DNA of 64,000 nt, taken from NCBI GenBank assembly GCA_035505655.1, contig DATJQP010000063.1:1-64000 (forward strand). The letters are read 5' to 3'. How positions within the stretch are numbered: the first letter of the stretch is position 1; every line of letters starts with the position of its first letter. Under the pieces are notes generated by a model that saw only the letters and a list, made by a program, of their open reading frames with translations, made no database searches and had not been told where the DNA came from. This DNA is from JAGVPT01 sp035505655. Lineage in GTDB: Bacteria; Bacteroidota; Ignavibacteria; UBA10030; UBA8401. Of this stretch, positions 17,096 to 26,361 are shown piece after piece. The position numbers were made by a program, and so were the translations under genes.

Positions 17096-19723
17096 TCACA
17101 TCTTGCCGAAGGTGTCCTTGAGGATGATCCTGTCGACGGATCCGTCGAGGCGTATGCGTCTGTTTTGAGAATGGAATTCCTCCCCCGGATTCCATTCTCC
17201 GCTCGGCCCGCTGTTGGTATACTTGTACTGAATCTCCGTTCCTGCCGGGAACCTCAGTTCGATCGTCCAGATTCCGTCCGCCGCTTTTTCGTCCGCGTGC
17301 GTGCCGTCATCGTAAAGACGGACGAGATTCGGCTTCCATTCCCCCAGGTTTGGCGTGTTTCCGACGATGTAGATCGCCTTCCTCACATAAATGCCTTTGG
17401 CATCGCATTGGAATACGACCGAAACACTATCGGTCTTGCTCTGCGCCATCGTCCCCTGGGCTTGACGCAACGAGACAGTCGAATCGACGATGATCTCCTT
17501 GAATTCCCGCTCGGGCATCTTCCCGCCTCCCCGCCGCGCAAAGAGATAGATGTTCTTCAGGTGAGTGATGTACGCAATATCGAACGGCTTATCGCCGGCA
17601 GGGGCGGTCTGGTCCGTGCCGTACCACCAGAACCAGTCGGAACCCTCAGCCGCGTACATCTCCTCCCAGGCTTTGTAGGCGAAGTACGGTTTTGTCCCTT
17701 CCTGCGGCTCCGTCTGCTTTGGGTCGGGTTGATTCAGTCCTGACTTGCCGAGGTCCACGCGAGCGGTGAGGAGGTAGTTCCACGCTCTGTTCTCCTCGTC
17801 CTCTCCGATCCATGTGTCGAAATTTGCGTTGATCCAAGATCCGGGATAAAGCCAGTCGAGTTTTCTCATCGACGAGATCGGATGCGGAGCAACTCCCCTC
17901 GCAGGGTTCCCTTCCATGTACTCCGTCATCGTTACCGAGACAATCTGCCTCGTGTGGTAAAGAGCGGTGAGCTTCCGATAGAGGGCGTGCATGAACGACT
18001 TACCGTCGTTGTCCTTCTTATACCACTCCCACGCATTTTCTCCGTCGAGGATAACGGTGAGCAATCTATCAGGCTCCCCCGGCTGCGGCGCATACCTGAG
18101 GATCGACTTGATGAAATCATCCGCCGCATCCTCCCCCTCGTAGTTCTGGTAGGTGAAGCCGATCTTGTCGGAAATCTCCGTATCCCGGAAGACGACCACC
18201 ACGGAGTCGGCCGTGTCATGGTCCGCAAATACCCCGTAGGGATAATACTTCGGCTGATTGTAGGGCTTCGACCGGGCGAGGATCTTTTCGTCCGTCGCGA
18301 TCCATCGGATGCCGTTCCCGCCAAAGATCGGGACGATCTCCTGTGCTACCGACCCCTCCGCCGGCCACATTCCGTTGGGCGACTGTCCGAAAGTTTTGGA
18401 ATAGTAGTCGACCGCCTTTGCTACCTGGGCGGATGCATCTTCCGGATAACTAAACCGGTCCGGCAGCGGATCATTCGGCTGGCACGTCCTGGCGATCTGA
18501 GTGTCGAAGAGAAGAGGAAGGATAGGATGGAAAAACGGCGTCGTGGCGACTTCAATCTGCCCTTCATGTGTGGATGAATGATACATCAGCTTCTTATGAA
18601 TCGGAACGATATTCGAGAGAACCTTGAATGTCTCCGCGACGATCCTGTTGCAGTCGTTCTCATCGATCGTCCTCCGGAGATAGTACTTGCCGTCGTCGCG
18701 CTTCTCGACGAGATCGGTGAGATCGATGATGCTTCCGTCGGCAAGCTGGACCCGCTTCTCAAGGAAGTCGGGATCGAAATGAGCAAGGTAGAACCAGAAC
18801 TTGATGTCGCGCAATTCCTGCTCCGTGAAAGGCTCGCGACGTGTTCCTTTTTCCTTCAGCGCTTCGTAACCGGGGAACCGAAGGATCTGGACGTCGCTGA
18901 TGCCGAACGCATTCCAGATGTTGTAAAGGAGAAAGTCCATATCCTGCTTGTTGAACTCCTTTGTCGGCTTCAGGGCGAGGTCGATCCAGGGGTCGGTTCT
19001 CCCTTTCCACTTCGCGAAGAAGCCGGCGGTATCCACGCGCGACCGCTTTACGTCGACAAAAGGCTTGAGTCGTTCGACGTAGTACTTTCCGAGCTGGAAA
19101 AGAAGCGAGGAGGTCAGATTGACATTGTAATGGACGTCAGGATACTGTTCCAGGATGGACGCCATGTCGTAGTAGTCCTTCGTCCCATGAGTCCTTACCC
19201 ATGGGCCCTGGAGTTGGTCGCTCTGAGGGTCCAGGTAGAGAGGCTGGTGCTGGTGCCAGATGAGGTTGAGGTAGAGCGTGGCACCGGATTGAGGATAAGT
19301 GTCGTTCATGATCGTATGTTCGTTTTGTATGGTGTCGCGTAAAACGATTCTGTGATCTTCGGATAGTACGAAAACTGAGTTTCTTTTTCCCGGGTCAGCC
19401 TCTTGAGTCCGGTAAGGGTTGGCGGTGTCGAGCGTCCAGACCCCGTCGACAACGAACTTGTATTCGTGAATGCCCGGGCGGATCGAACGCACGGTCGTGA
19501 AGAGCCCTCGCTCCGTCTGCGACAACGAATCGCCGCTCCGCGACCAGGCGTTGAAATCACCCGCCAGGAAAACCGCCTTCGCCGCCCCTTTCCAGTTGAA
19601 CCTCACGCCTGCCGAGTCAATGCAGGGTTGGGCCCGGAGCGACATTGTACACGCAACGGAGATCAACACGATGAATAAACCAGGGAACCGAAAGAGCGAT
19701 CTGCAAGTCACGGCATTCTTCAT
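17096..19723 (-). CDS. Secreted glycoside hydrolase family 57 (amylopullulanase-like) with starch-binding-like modules
   Basis: About 875 residues. A signal peptide (about 1-35) precedes a CBM48/AMPK-type glycogen-binding module (about 40-125, with FLAGDFNAWS and HEYKFVVDGVWTLD). The GH57 catalytic domain starts with LIWHQHQPLY near 158-167. The expected nucleophile is the Glu in MWPAEGSV near 459 and the acid/base is the Asp in ILDGENAWEWY near 563. A second beta-sandwich, CBM20-like, closes the protein (about 765-870, with NTPNLGEWKPN). No T9SS tail is present, so it may act in the periplasm. I chose the ATG at 19723; an in-frame TTG lies three codons earlier. Predicted role: hydrolysis of alpha-1,4 and alpha-1,6 linkages. 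Confidence 0.88.
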   Translation of the reverse strand: MKNAVTCRSLFRFPGLFIVLISVACTMSLRAQPCIDSAGVRFNWKGAAKAVFLAGDFNAWSRSGDSLSQTERGLFTTVRSIRPGIHEYKFVVDGVWTLDTANPYRTQEADPGKRNSVFVLSEDHRIVLRDTIQNEHTIMNDTYPQSGATLYLNLIWHQHQPLYLDPQSDQLQGPWVRTHGTKDYYDMASILEQYPDVHYNVNLTSSLLFQLGKYYVERLKPFVDVKRSRVDTAGFFAKWKGRTDPWIDLALKPTKEFNKQDMDFLLYNIWNAFGISDVQILRFPGYEALKEKGTRREPFTEQELRDIKFWFYLAHFDPDFLEKRVQLADGSIIDLTDLVEKRDDGKYYLRRTIDENDCNRIVAETFKVLSNIVPIHKKLMYHSSTHEGQIEVATTPFFHPILPLLFDTQIARTCQPNDPLPDRFSYPEDASAQVAKAVDYYSKTFGQSPNGMWPAEGSVAQEIVPIFGGNGIRWIATDEKILARSKPYNQPKYYPYGVFADHDTADSVVVVFRDTEISDKIGFTYQNYEGEDAADDFIKSILRYAPQPGEPDRLLTVILDGENAWEWYKKDNDGKSFMHALYRKLTALYHTRQIVSVTMTEYMEGNPARGVAPHPISSMRKLDWLYPGSWINANFDTWIGEDEENRAWNYLLTARVDLGKSGLNQPDPKQTEPQEGTKPYFAYKAWEEMYAAEGSDWFWWYGTDQTAPAGDKPFDIAYITHLKNIYLFARRGGGKMPEREFKEIIVDSTVSLRQAQGTMAQSKTDSVSVVFQCDAKGIYVRKAIYIVGNTPNLGEWKPNLVRLYDDGTHADEKAADGIWTIELRFPAGTEIQYKYTNSGPSGEWNPGEEFHSQNRRIRLDGSVDRIILKDTFGKM

Positions 19724-19744
19724 TCGATGCAAGGCTGTTGCAGT

Positions 19745-21142
19745 TTAAGAGATCGGAAAAAGCAGCGCCCCCGAGCGTCCTCCCACATTGAAGACCATCC
19801 TACCATGATCGCTGGTAGTTCTCCTGCCCGAAAGTATATCTGAGTATGGAGCGCTCTCCCCGGTATTTCCCAGGGGCACCTCTTGTGGCGTCTTTCCCTG
19901 ATTGATGATGACATACACGACTTCATCCCCCAGCCTGCGATTGAAGGCGAGGACCCCTCTTTTGTTATCGGCAACTAAGGTACGGAAATCTCCACGACGC
20001 AGTGCTCCGCTTTGTCTCCTCGCCGCAATCAGGGTCCGATAGTAATCATGAAGACCCGCGTTCCATTCTTTTTTATCCCAGATCATTGTCCGGCGGCAGT
20101 CCGGATCCTTCCCCCCTTCCATCCCGATTTCATCGCCGTAGTAGACCATGGGTGCGCCGAGGTACGTCATCTGAAAAAGGACCGCGATGCGAACTTTCCA
20201 TTCCTCCCGATTGCAGATTGTCAGGAGCCTCTCTGTGTCGTGGCTTCCGAGGAGGTTCTGCAGAGCGTAGTTCACTTGCTCAGGGTACGCGGAACGGGTC
20301 TGAGAAAGACGGAGATCGAATTCCGATGGAGCTATTACCCTCCCGCAAAAAAAGTCGAGGCAAGCTTTTCTGAACTCGTAGTTCATCACCGCATCGAATT
20401 CATCCCCCTGCAGCCATTCGGTTCCATCCCCCCAGATTTCTCCCACGATGTAACACTCGGGATTGATCTCTTTCACGAACCGTCGCCATTCTTTCCAAAA
20501 CTCATGAGCGATATCGTTCGGGACATCCAGCCGCCATCCATCGATTCCCGCCTTCGTCCAGAACTCGGTCACTTCAAGAAGGTGCTTTTTCACTTCCGGG
20601 TTTTGCACCATAAGCTTCGGCAGTTTTCCCGATCCCCACCAGCACTCGTACTCGGGATGAGCCGTCCGAAGGACGAGAGGAAACGAATAGACATTGTACC
20701 AGCCAAGGTAGGGCGAGGATTCCCCGTTCGTCATGATATCCTGGAAAGCCCAATGAGATGTCCCCGTGTGATTGAATACCCCGTCGAGGATGAGCCTGAT
20801 CCCCCTTCGATGACACTCCTCCAACAACTGCCGGAAGGTCTCCAGAGTCCCGAAGGCCGGGTCGACCTTCAAATAGTCCGACGTCGAGTACTTGTGATTG
20901 CTCGGCGAGGAGAAGATCGGAGTGAGATAGATCGCGTTGACGCCCAGGTCTGCGATATAGTCAAGATGGTCGATGATCCCTTTCAGATCCCCGCCGAAAA
21001 AACTCTCCGGAGTCGGACGTGATCCCCAGGGCTGGACATTCGGCGGATCGCTGGCCGGATCTCCGTTTGCAAAACGCTCCGGAAAGATCTGATAGAAGAT
21101 GGCATCTCGTGCCCATTCCGGAACGAATTGCCTCACGCTCAT
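19745..21142 (-). CDS. Cytoplasmic GH13 alpha-glucanase (neopullulanase/cyclomaltodextrinase-like)
   Basis: A 465-residue GH13 enzyme with no signal peptide. Conserved regions: DGVFNH (120-125), GWRLDV with nucleophile Asp206, GEIWGD with acid/base Glu235, and LLGSHDTER with transition-state Asp302. The LPKLMV segment near 174 corresponds to the MPKLN-type fifth region of the neopullulanase subfamily. It is shorter than typical members (about 580 aa) because the N-terminal starch-binding domain is absent; the protein starts directly at the barrel. It probably cleaves imported maltodextrins. It lies 21 bp upstream of GH57. Confidence 0.9.
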   Translation of the reverse strand: MSVRQFVPEWARDAIFYQIFPERFANGDPASDPPNVQPWGSRPTPESFFGGDLKGIIDHLDYIADLGVNAIYLTPIFSSPSNHKYSTSDYLKVDPAFGTLETFRQLLEECHRRGIRLILDGVFNHTGTSHWAFQDIMTNGESSPYLGWYNVYSFPLVLRTAHPEYECWWGSGKLPKLMVQNPEVKKHLLEVTEFWTKAGIDGWRLDVPNDIAHEFWKEWRRFVKEINPECYIVGEIWGDGTEWLQGDEFDAVMNYEFRKACLDFFCGRVIAPSEFDLRLSQTRSAYPEQVNYALQNLLGSHDTERLLTICNREEWKVRIAVLFQMTYLGAPMVYYGDEIGMEGGKDPDCRRTMIWDKKEWNAGLHDYYRTLIAARRQSGALRRGDFRTLVADNKRGVLAFNRRLGDEVVYVIINQGKTPQEVPLGNTGESAPYSDILSGRRTTSDHGRMVFNVGGRSGALLFPIS

Positions 21143-21270
21143 ATCGCCCTGCCCACTTCGGACGACGGTACAGAAGCAATGGATTCACCCCCCACGGATA
21201 TCCCCCTAAGTTTCAAGTTCTCGCACATGCCGGTCCTTTTCAGCCTTTGCGGAAATCGAGCCATTCAGGG

Positions 21271-24200
21271 CTATTTCAACAAAAGCATGCGCCGCACCTG
21301 CGAATCGGTCTCTGTCGAGAGCCTGCAGAGGTACACTCCGGACGAAAGGGATCTGCCGTCAAATTCCACTGTATGACTGCCGGCGCTGAGGTTCCCGTTC
21401 GCCAGCACCGCCACCACCCTTCCAAGAATATCGTAAACGATCAGCGTGACTCGCTCCGACCGCGGTATCGAAAACCTGATCGCCGTGGCAGGGTTGAACG
21501 GATTCGGATAGTTCTGCTCGAGCGAGAAGGTGTGCGGTGTCGCCGCGTCTGCGGCCGCGCCGACCGAGGTAAGAGAAGGAACGGCCAGATGGATGACCGA
21601 ATCGGAGAGGATGTAGACTGCCGACCCATAGGCCGGAAGGTTTGGGCTGAAATTCATGATTCCGCTCGCAAAGCTCACGGCGTACGAGGTGTCGTTGTAG
21701 ACATCGTTAAGATAGTACGTCTTGCCGTTCACCGGGCCTCCCGTAAGGATCAGGTTGCCGCCACTCGTATTCCCGTTGAGGCTGATCGTCACTTGAACGG
21801 CGGTCGCGGTGTAGTTCTCAACCGCGATACCGTTTTGATCGGCGTAGGGACGAGTGTATGCATAGACGTACGGATTTGACGTTGCCAGCCTGTTGAACGA
21901 CAGGGTCGAGAATGCAGGGTACGTTCCGCGGATCCACGCAAGGCGCTGATAATGCGGACTCAGGAGACCTTTCCCCGCGCTATTCCAGTCGATGATTCCT
22001 CTCCTGCGCTGATCAAGGTTGCTGATGCCAAGTCCGAACCCGACCTCCTGCCCTGAGTAGATCATGGGGATCCCGGGAACGGTGAAGATCATCGTCCCCA
22101 TCGGCATGGTCTTCGCGTAGGATCCGTACACGTAGGCGATGCGGTCTTCATCATGGTTCTCGAGGAAGCGCATGAACCTGGAGTTCGGCCCCGGCACAAA
22201 GCCCATCGTGTCCTGCCCGCCTGAATTTGTCACGTTGGCGTTGAGGGCCGAGATGTTGTAGGGGGTCACGACGTTGTGGAGCAGGTTCCAGTCGTAAGCC
22301 GCGTCGACCCCGCCGTTCCGGTCCGCGTAGTAGGCCTCGGTGCCGACTCCTGTCCCCGCCGCTTCGCCGAGAATGAACTCGTCCGGCTTAATGTGCTTGA
22401 GTCCGGCACGCATCGGAATTCCCATATCCCCCTCTCCGCCATTCCCGCCGTTTGCACGAGCGTGCGGTCCCCAATAGACGTCGAACCGGTACCCGTCAAG
22501 CCCCATTTGCTTCACCCACCATTCGTAGACGCCGATCATGTACGCCCTCGCATCGGGATCGCCCCAGTTGTAATTCAGGATCTGATCCCCGAACGCGCCG
22601 TAGTAGACGAAGCCGTCGTTGGTGATCGCCTCAGAGAGCTCGGGCGCATAGTTCGGGTTCGTGATCAGTTGATGTTCGTAGAAGCTCCAGTGGAAGGAAT
22701 AGGTCGAATAAAGCCGTGCGTCGAGGACGAAAGGATGATTGTAGCTCGTGTGATTCGGCGTGACATCCAGGATCACCTTCATCCCCAGTTGATGAGCCTG
22801 CTGGACGAAATTCTTGAAATCGGCGTTCGTTCCATACTGCGGCGCCACGTTGTAGAAATCGACAATATTATACCCCGGGCCCGGCCCGTTGTCGATCCGC
22901 GCATTGTTCGTCATGACCGGCATGACCCAGAGGATATTGACCCCAAGCCTTCGCAGGTAGTCGAGTTTCTGGGCCGCCGCGTTGATCGTCTGCTGCGGAG
23001 TAAAGGAATTGAAGAAGAGTTCATAAATCCGCCCCATCCGGACCCACTGCGGATTTGAATTGATCGCCGGGATTGTTACCGAGCCGTCCTGATTGACCGT
23101 GAAGTACGACCTCGTTGTGTCCTTGTTTCCCTCCGTGTCCGTTGCAATGAGACCGAAGTAGTACTCTCCCGCCACCTTCGGAGTCGTTGCAATGATGCTT
23201 GCATTCGTTGACCCGGCCACCCCGCTCACCACCGAAGGGTTCCCAGCATCAACGCTCCAGAGAAACTTCAGCGTTGCGGCCTCTCCTGAGTCCGGATCCG
23301 TACTCGCCGACGCAGAGAGCGTGATGTCCGATCCGCCGGGGGTGAAGCTGATCTGAGCGTTCGGAGAGTGATTAACGAAGCGGGTCGTAACATAGGGTGA
23401 AGAAACAAAGGTCTTGCCCGTGCTATCCTTGGCAATAGCCTGGATCGTGTCCCTCCCTTCCAACAAACCGATTGTCTTCGAGAAGGAGCCAGCCTGGACT
23501 GCAACGAGTTGAGTGTCCGTCTGGTTTCTCACAAGCATGGCAGTATGGATCGTCGTGTCTTCGACTGAACCAAGGAGAACAACGGAGTCTCTCACCGTGG
23601 TGTATCCTCCCTGGTTCAGGATCCGTATGGCTCCGGCAAGGACCGTGAAGGTCGCACTGTCGGATACCGGGCCATTCCCGAAGCGCTTGGCAAAGAGGGT
23701 GATCTTTCTCGGACCATTGTCGAGAGCCGATGGCGTCCTGAAGCTCAGGAACTTCGTCTGGGTGTTGTAGGCAGATGCAGGGATCGGATACGTCGCCGAA
23801 TCGATCTGCAGCTGGAATGAGTTCGTGTCAACTCCCGTGCTGATCGAAGGAAAAACATAGGCGGTGATCGTAGGATGCTGCACTGTCACTACTCCGGAAG
23901 TCTTGTTCGGCAGAAGCTGGAAGATCGTCGGGCTGTTAACGTAGATGATCGAGTTGTTGTTGTTCGCTGCGTCCTGTCGCGGGTTGATGGGATCCGAGAG
24001 CCAGCCGGAAGAGGTTCCGTTTTCGTTAAACTTGTATTCATAGGCGCCTGACCACATCCCGCCGACATTGCCGCCGACCCGGAGCCGGATCGTTTTATAC
24101 CAAACCCCCGTCGTCGGATCCTTCGCCATTTTCGAGGGAGCCGAGGAAGAGATAACCCCGGCCGCGTTGGGTCCCCAATTGTTGAATTCTCCCGGGACAA

Positions 24201-24324
24201 ACACGGCCGTGGGATTCGACTGTGTTGTGTAGGTGAATGTCACATCGACGCTATCCGACGTCTGCCCGGCCGACACCGAGACCCACACCAGGACAAACCC
24301 AAGGGCAGCTGCTATTCGACTCAT
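21271..24324 (-). CDS. T9SS-secreted multidomain GH13 alpha-amylase
   Basis: About 1017 residues. Order: signal peptide (1-20), a CBM48-like module (about 25-130, with FVPGEFNNWG), linker beta-domains, a PKD-like domain (about 320-410), the GH13 barrel (about 430-850) and a T9SS type-A sorting domain (last about 75 residues, with QNYPNPFNPATAI). GH13 regions are DVTPNH (near 520), GYRFDVYW with nucleophile Asp615, ILGEAAG with Glu654, and FLENHDEDR. The start at 24324 is chosen because GGAGG lies 11 nt upstream and the signal peptide begins there; the longer frame adds a charged 24-residue tail. Predicted to be anchored at the cell surface to cut starch. Confidence 0.9.
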   Translation of the reverse strand: MSRIAAALGFVLVWVSVSAGQTSDSVDVTFTYTTQSNPTAVFVPGEFNNWGPNAAGVISSSAPSKMAKDPTTGVWYKTIRLRVGGNVGGMWSGAYEYKFNENGTSSGWLSDPINPRQDAANNNNSIIYVNSPTIFQLLPNKTSGVVTVQHPTITAYVFPSISTGVDTNSFQLQIDSATYPIPASAYNTQTKFLSFRTPSALDNGPRKITLFAKRFGNGPVSDSATFTVLAGAIRILNQGGYTTVRDSVVLLGSVEDTTIHTAMLVRNQTDTQLVAVQAGSFSKTIGLLEGRDTIQAIAKDSTGKTFVSSPYVTTRFVNHSPNAQISFTPGGSDITLSASASTDPDSGEAATLKFLWSVDAGNPSVVSGVAGSTNASIIATTPKVAGEYYFGLIATDTEGNKDTTRSYFTVNQDGSVTIPAINSNPQWVRMGRIYELFFNSFTPQQTINAAAQKLDYLRRLGVNILWVMPVMTNNARIDNGPGPGYNIVDFYNVAPQYGTNADFKNFVQQAHQLGMKVILDVTPNHTSYNHPFVLDARLYSTYSFHWSFYEHQLITNPNYAPELSEAITNDGFVYYGAFGDQILNYNWGDPDARAYMIGVYEWWVKQMGLDGYRFDVYWGPHARANGGNGGEGDMGIPMRAGLKHIKPDEFILGEAAGTGVGTEAYYADRNGGVDAAYDWNLLHNVVTPYNISALNANVTNSGGQDTMGFVPGPNSRFMRFLENHDEDRIAYVYGSYAKTMPMGTMIFTVPGIPMIYSGQEVGFGLGISNLDQRRRGIIDWNSAGKGLLSPHYQRLAWIRGTYPAFSTLSFNRLATSNPYVYAYTRPYADQNGIAVENYTATAVQVTISLNGNTSGGNLILTGGPVNGKTYYLNDVYNDTSYAVSFASGIMNFSPNLPAYGSAVYILSDSVIHLAVPSLTSVGAAADAATPHTFSLEQNYPNPFNPATAIRFSIPRSERVTLIVYDILGRVVAVLANGNLSAGSHTVEFDGRSLSSGVYLCRLSTETDSQVRRMLLLK

Positions 24325-24428
24325 GATCTTCCAATCCTCCATTCCAATGAATGACGAAAACCTGTTTGGACTGATCCTCCGCGGCCGCGGCACCAACGCA
24401 ACACGGCGCTTATGGACTCGCCTGGTTC

Positions 24429-26318
24429 TTACTTTAGAACATTCTTGAGCTTGTTTTGCAGTGCAATCGCATCCGCATACCGGGCGTTGAGATCGATCGC
24501 CCGATTCACCGCCTCTAGCGCCTCTTTGTAATGGTTCTCACCGATGTAGACCCCCGCGAGATTATACCATACCTGTGGGTCGCGGGCATCCAGTTGAAGG
24601 CTTTGCTTCAGATACTTCTCGGCGGGTTGGAGTTGATTCCTGTGAAGGCTTACGGTTCCGAGCCACTTTGTGCTGTAGGCCGTCGCCTCGATATCATTCC
24701 TTCGAATCAAAAAGTCGTAGCCCCTGTCGTATTCTCCTCGTTCCAGGAGTGTGTTCGCCGCGTAGTCGTAGTACTCCGTCACGATCGGATACTGGTTGAT
24801 GAGCGCGTTCATCGTTACGACGAAGTCCGGAACGTCGCCGTGTGCGGCGTACCACTGGGCCGCTTTGCGATGGGCCAGGTCCCACGAGCTCCTGTCCTCG
24901 ACGAGATCAAAAGCGATCGAATCGATCGGCCCAGTGGGGCGGAGAAGATCGCCGTCGGGGATCTTTTTTCTCTTGTCGATGTAGGGCCAGTCATTCTTGA
25001 GGAGCTGAATCCTGTACTTCCCGATGAGGCTGTCCAGTCTTCCGAAGGGGAAATTTGCGGCAGTGATGCTGTCCTGAGCACGCTCACTCAGATCACGCGG
25101 CCGTGTCTGCGGGAGATGACCGCTCTGCTTCATCGCGTCGAAATAGAGGCCGCCGATCATCTGGTATCCCCGAAGTGTGGGATGAAGATGATCGGTCATC
25201 AGTTCGCTGCCGACGATATGCGCGGGGCTGGCGGACTCGAACGCCGAATCGATATCGACCACCTGATCTCCATACTCACCGGCGAGACGGCGTATGCTCG
25301 TGTTGATGTCGGAGGGGGCCCGGAAGCGCAAAGCGTCGAGATCCTTTGCGTAACGGTAGAGCGAGTCGGCCACTGGAACCTCCTGGCGCGCCAGCGCATC
25401 CGCGGCCTGGTGGAAGATGCTGTCGGCCCGCGGCATCTTCCCCTCATTCACCGAAACAAAGGGCGGTTGATCTTTGAGGTTGCAGGTCAGCGTCCCGAGG
25501 ATTACTGGGACATGGGCCTTCGATGCCATGGCGAGAATATCGCCCATGTTCCCGCTGAACTGCTTCACACCTCTCCAGTATTCCGAAGAATTGAGTCCAA
25601 TGTACTGATCGTGCGCCATTCGCGCCATGAGCGTGCCGCTCGGGGCCTCCCGCTCACCTGCAACGAGCCGTAGGACTGAGGCGATCGCCCCGCGAACGAG
25701 CTGAAATGTCCTGTAGCTCTCCAGGGCGATGACGAGGTTGACGAGAACGCGTGAACTCCCGAGCGACTCCACCGAACCTGCGCCGAGTGCACCGTAATAC
25801 TCGTTGTGACCCGCATAGACGAGAATGAGATCGGGATGCTGCTCAAGAATCCCCGGGAAGAGATCGCGCATCGTGTAGCTGTTGATCGCGGTCATGCTGC
25901 AGTTCACCACCTCGATTTTCGATTCCGGATAGACGAGCGCCAGCCGTTGCTGGAGATAGCGGGAGAACGATCCAGTCGGAAGAAAGGGGTAGCCTGCGCC
26001 GCTGCTTTCGCCGAGGACAAAGATCCTGAAGGCATTGGGTTGCTTCACGACATCGAAAACGTCGCCGTTCGAGTAAGGGACGCTCTGGATGTCGTGGAAG
26101 TATTTATGAGCGATACCGGGGTTGAGGACGTACTTACCCTTGACTGGATTGACCCATTGCGTGTAATCGTTTCCGTAGTTCGCGAGCCTCAGGCCCGCTT
26201 CAAGGCAGAGAAAAAAGAGGATGGGAATCAGCAGCGAGATGACATAGAAAACCTTCCGGGGTCTCTTCCGAGGTTCCGCGGGGGCCGCTTGTCTTCCTTT
26301 TTTGCTTTCGTGTTTCAC
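24429..26318 (-). CDS. Membrane-anchored SGNH/GDSL hydrolase with TPR tail
   Basis: A 629-residue protein. One N-terminal membrane segment (about 23-40) is followed by an SGNH fold: block I FVLGESSGAGYPF with Ser near 105, a block III variant YAGHNEYYG, and the catalytic DHLHPTLRGY near residue 370. The C-terminal 150 residues carry TPR-like helices, including YNLAGVYIGENHYKEALEAV. The family acts on esters or acyl groups of carbohydrates and cell-wall polymers; the substrate here is unknown. It starts with GTG. Sitting between two GH13 genes, it might de-acylate a glycan substrate, but the link is only by position. Confidence 0.78.
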   Translation of the reverse strand: MKHESKKGRQAAPAEPRKRPRKVFYVISLLIPILFFLCLEAGLRLANYGNDYTQWVNPVKGKYVLNPGIAHKYFHDIQSVPYSNGDVFDVVKQPNAFRIFVLGESSGAGYPFLPTGSFSRYLQQRLALVYPESKIEVVNCSMTAINSYTMRDLFPGILEQHPDLILVYAGHNEYYGALGAGSVESLGSSRVLVNLVIALESYRTFQLVRGAIASVLRLVAGEREAPSGTLMARMAHDQYIGLNSSEYWRGVKQFSGNMGDILAMASKAHVPVILGTLTCNLKDQPPFVSVNEGKMPRADSIFHQAADALARQEVPVADSLYRYAKDLDALRFRAPSDINTSIRRLAGEYGDQVVDIDSAFESASPAHIVGSELMTDHLHPTLRGYQMIGGLYFDAMKQSGHLPQTRPRDLSERAQDSITAANFPFGRLDSLIGKYRIQLLKNDWPYIDKRKKIPDGDLLRPTGPIDSIAFDLVEDRSSWDLAHRKAAQWYAAHGDVPDFVVTMNALINQYPIVTEYYDYAANTLLERGEYDRGYDFLIRRNDIEATAYSTKWLGTVSLHRNQLQPAEKYLKQSLQLDARDPQVWYNLAGVYIGENHYKEALEAVNRAIDLNARYADAIALQNKLKNVLK

Positions 26319-26361
26319 CGCTGTCCGATTCGGAGGTTTGGAGGGGTGCCGGAAGCACAGA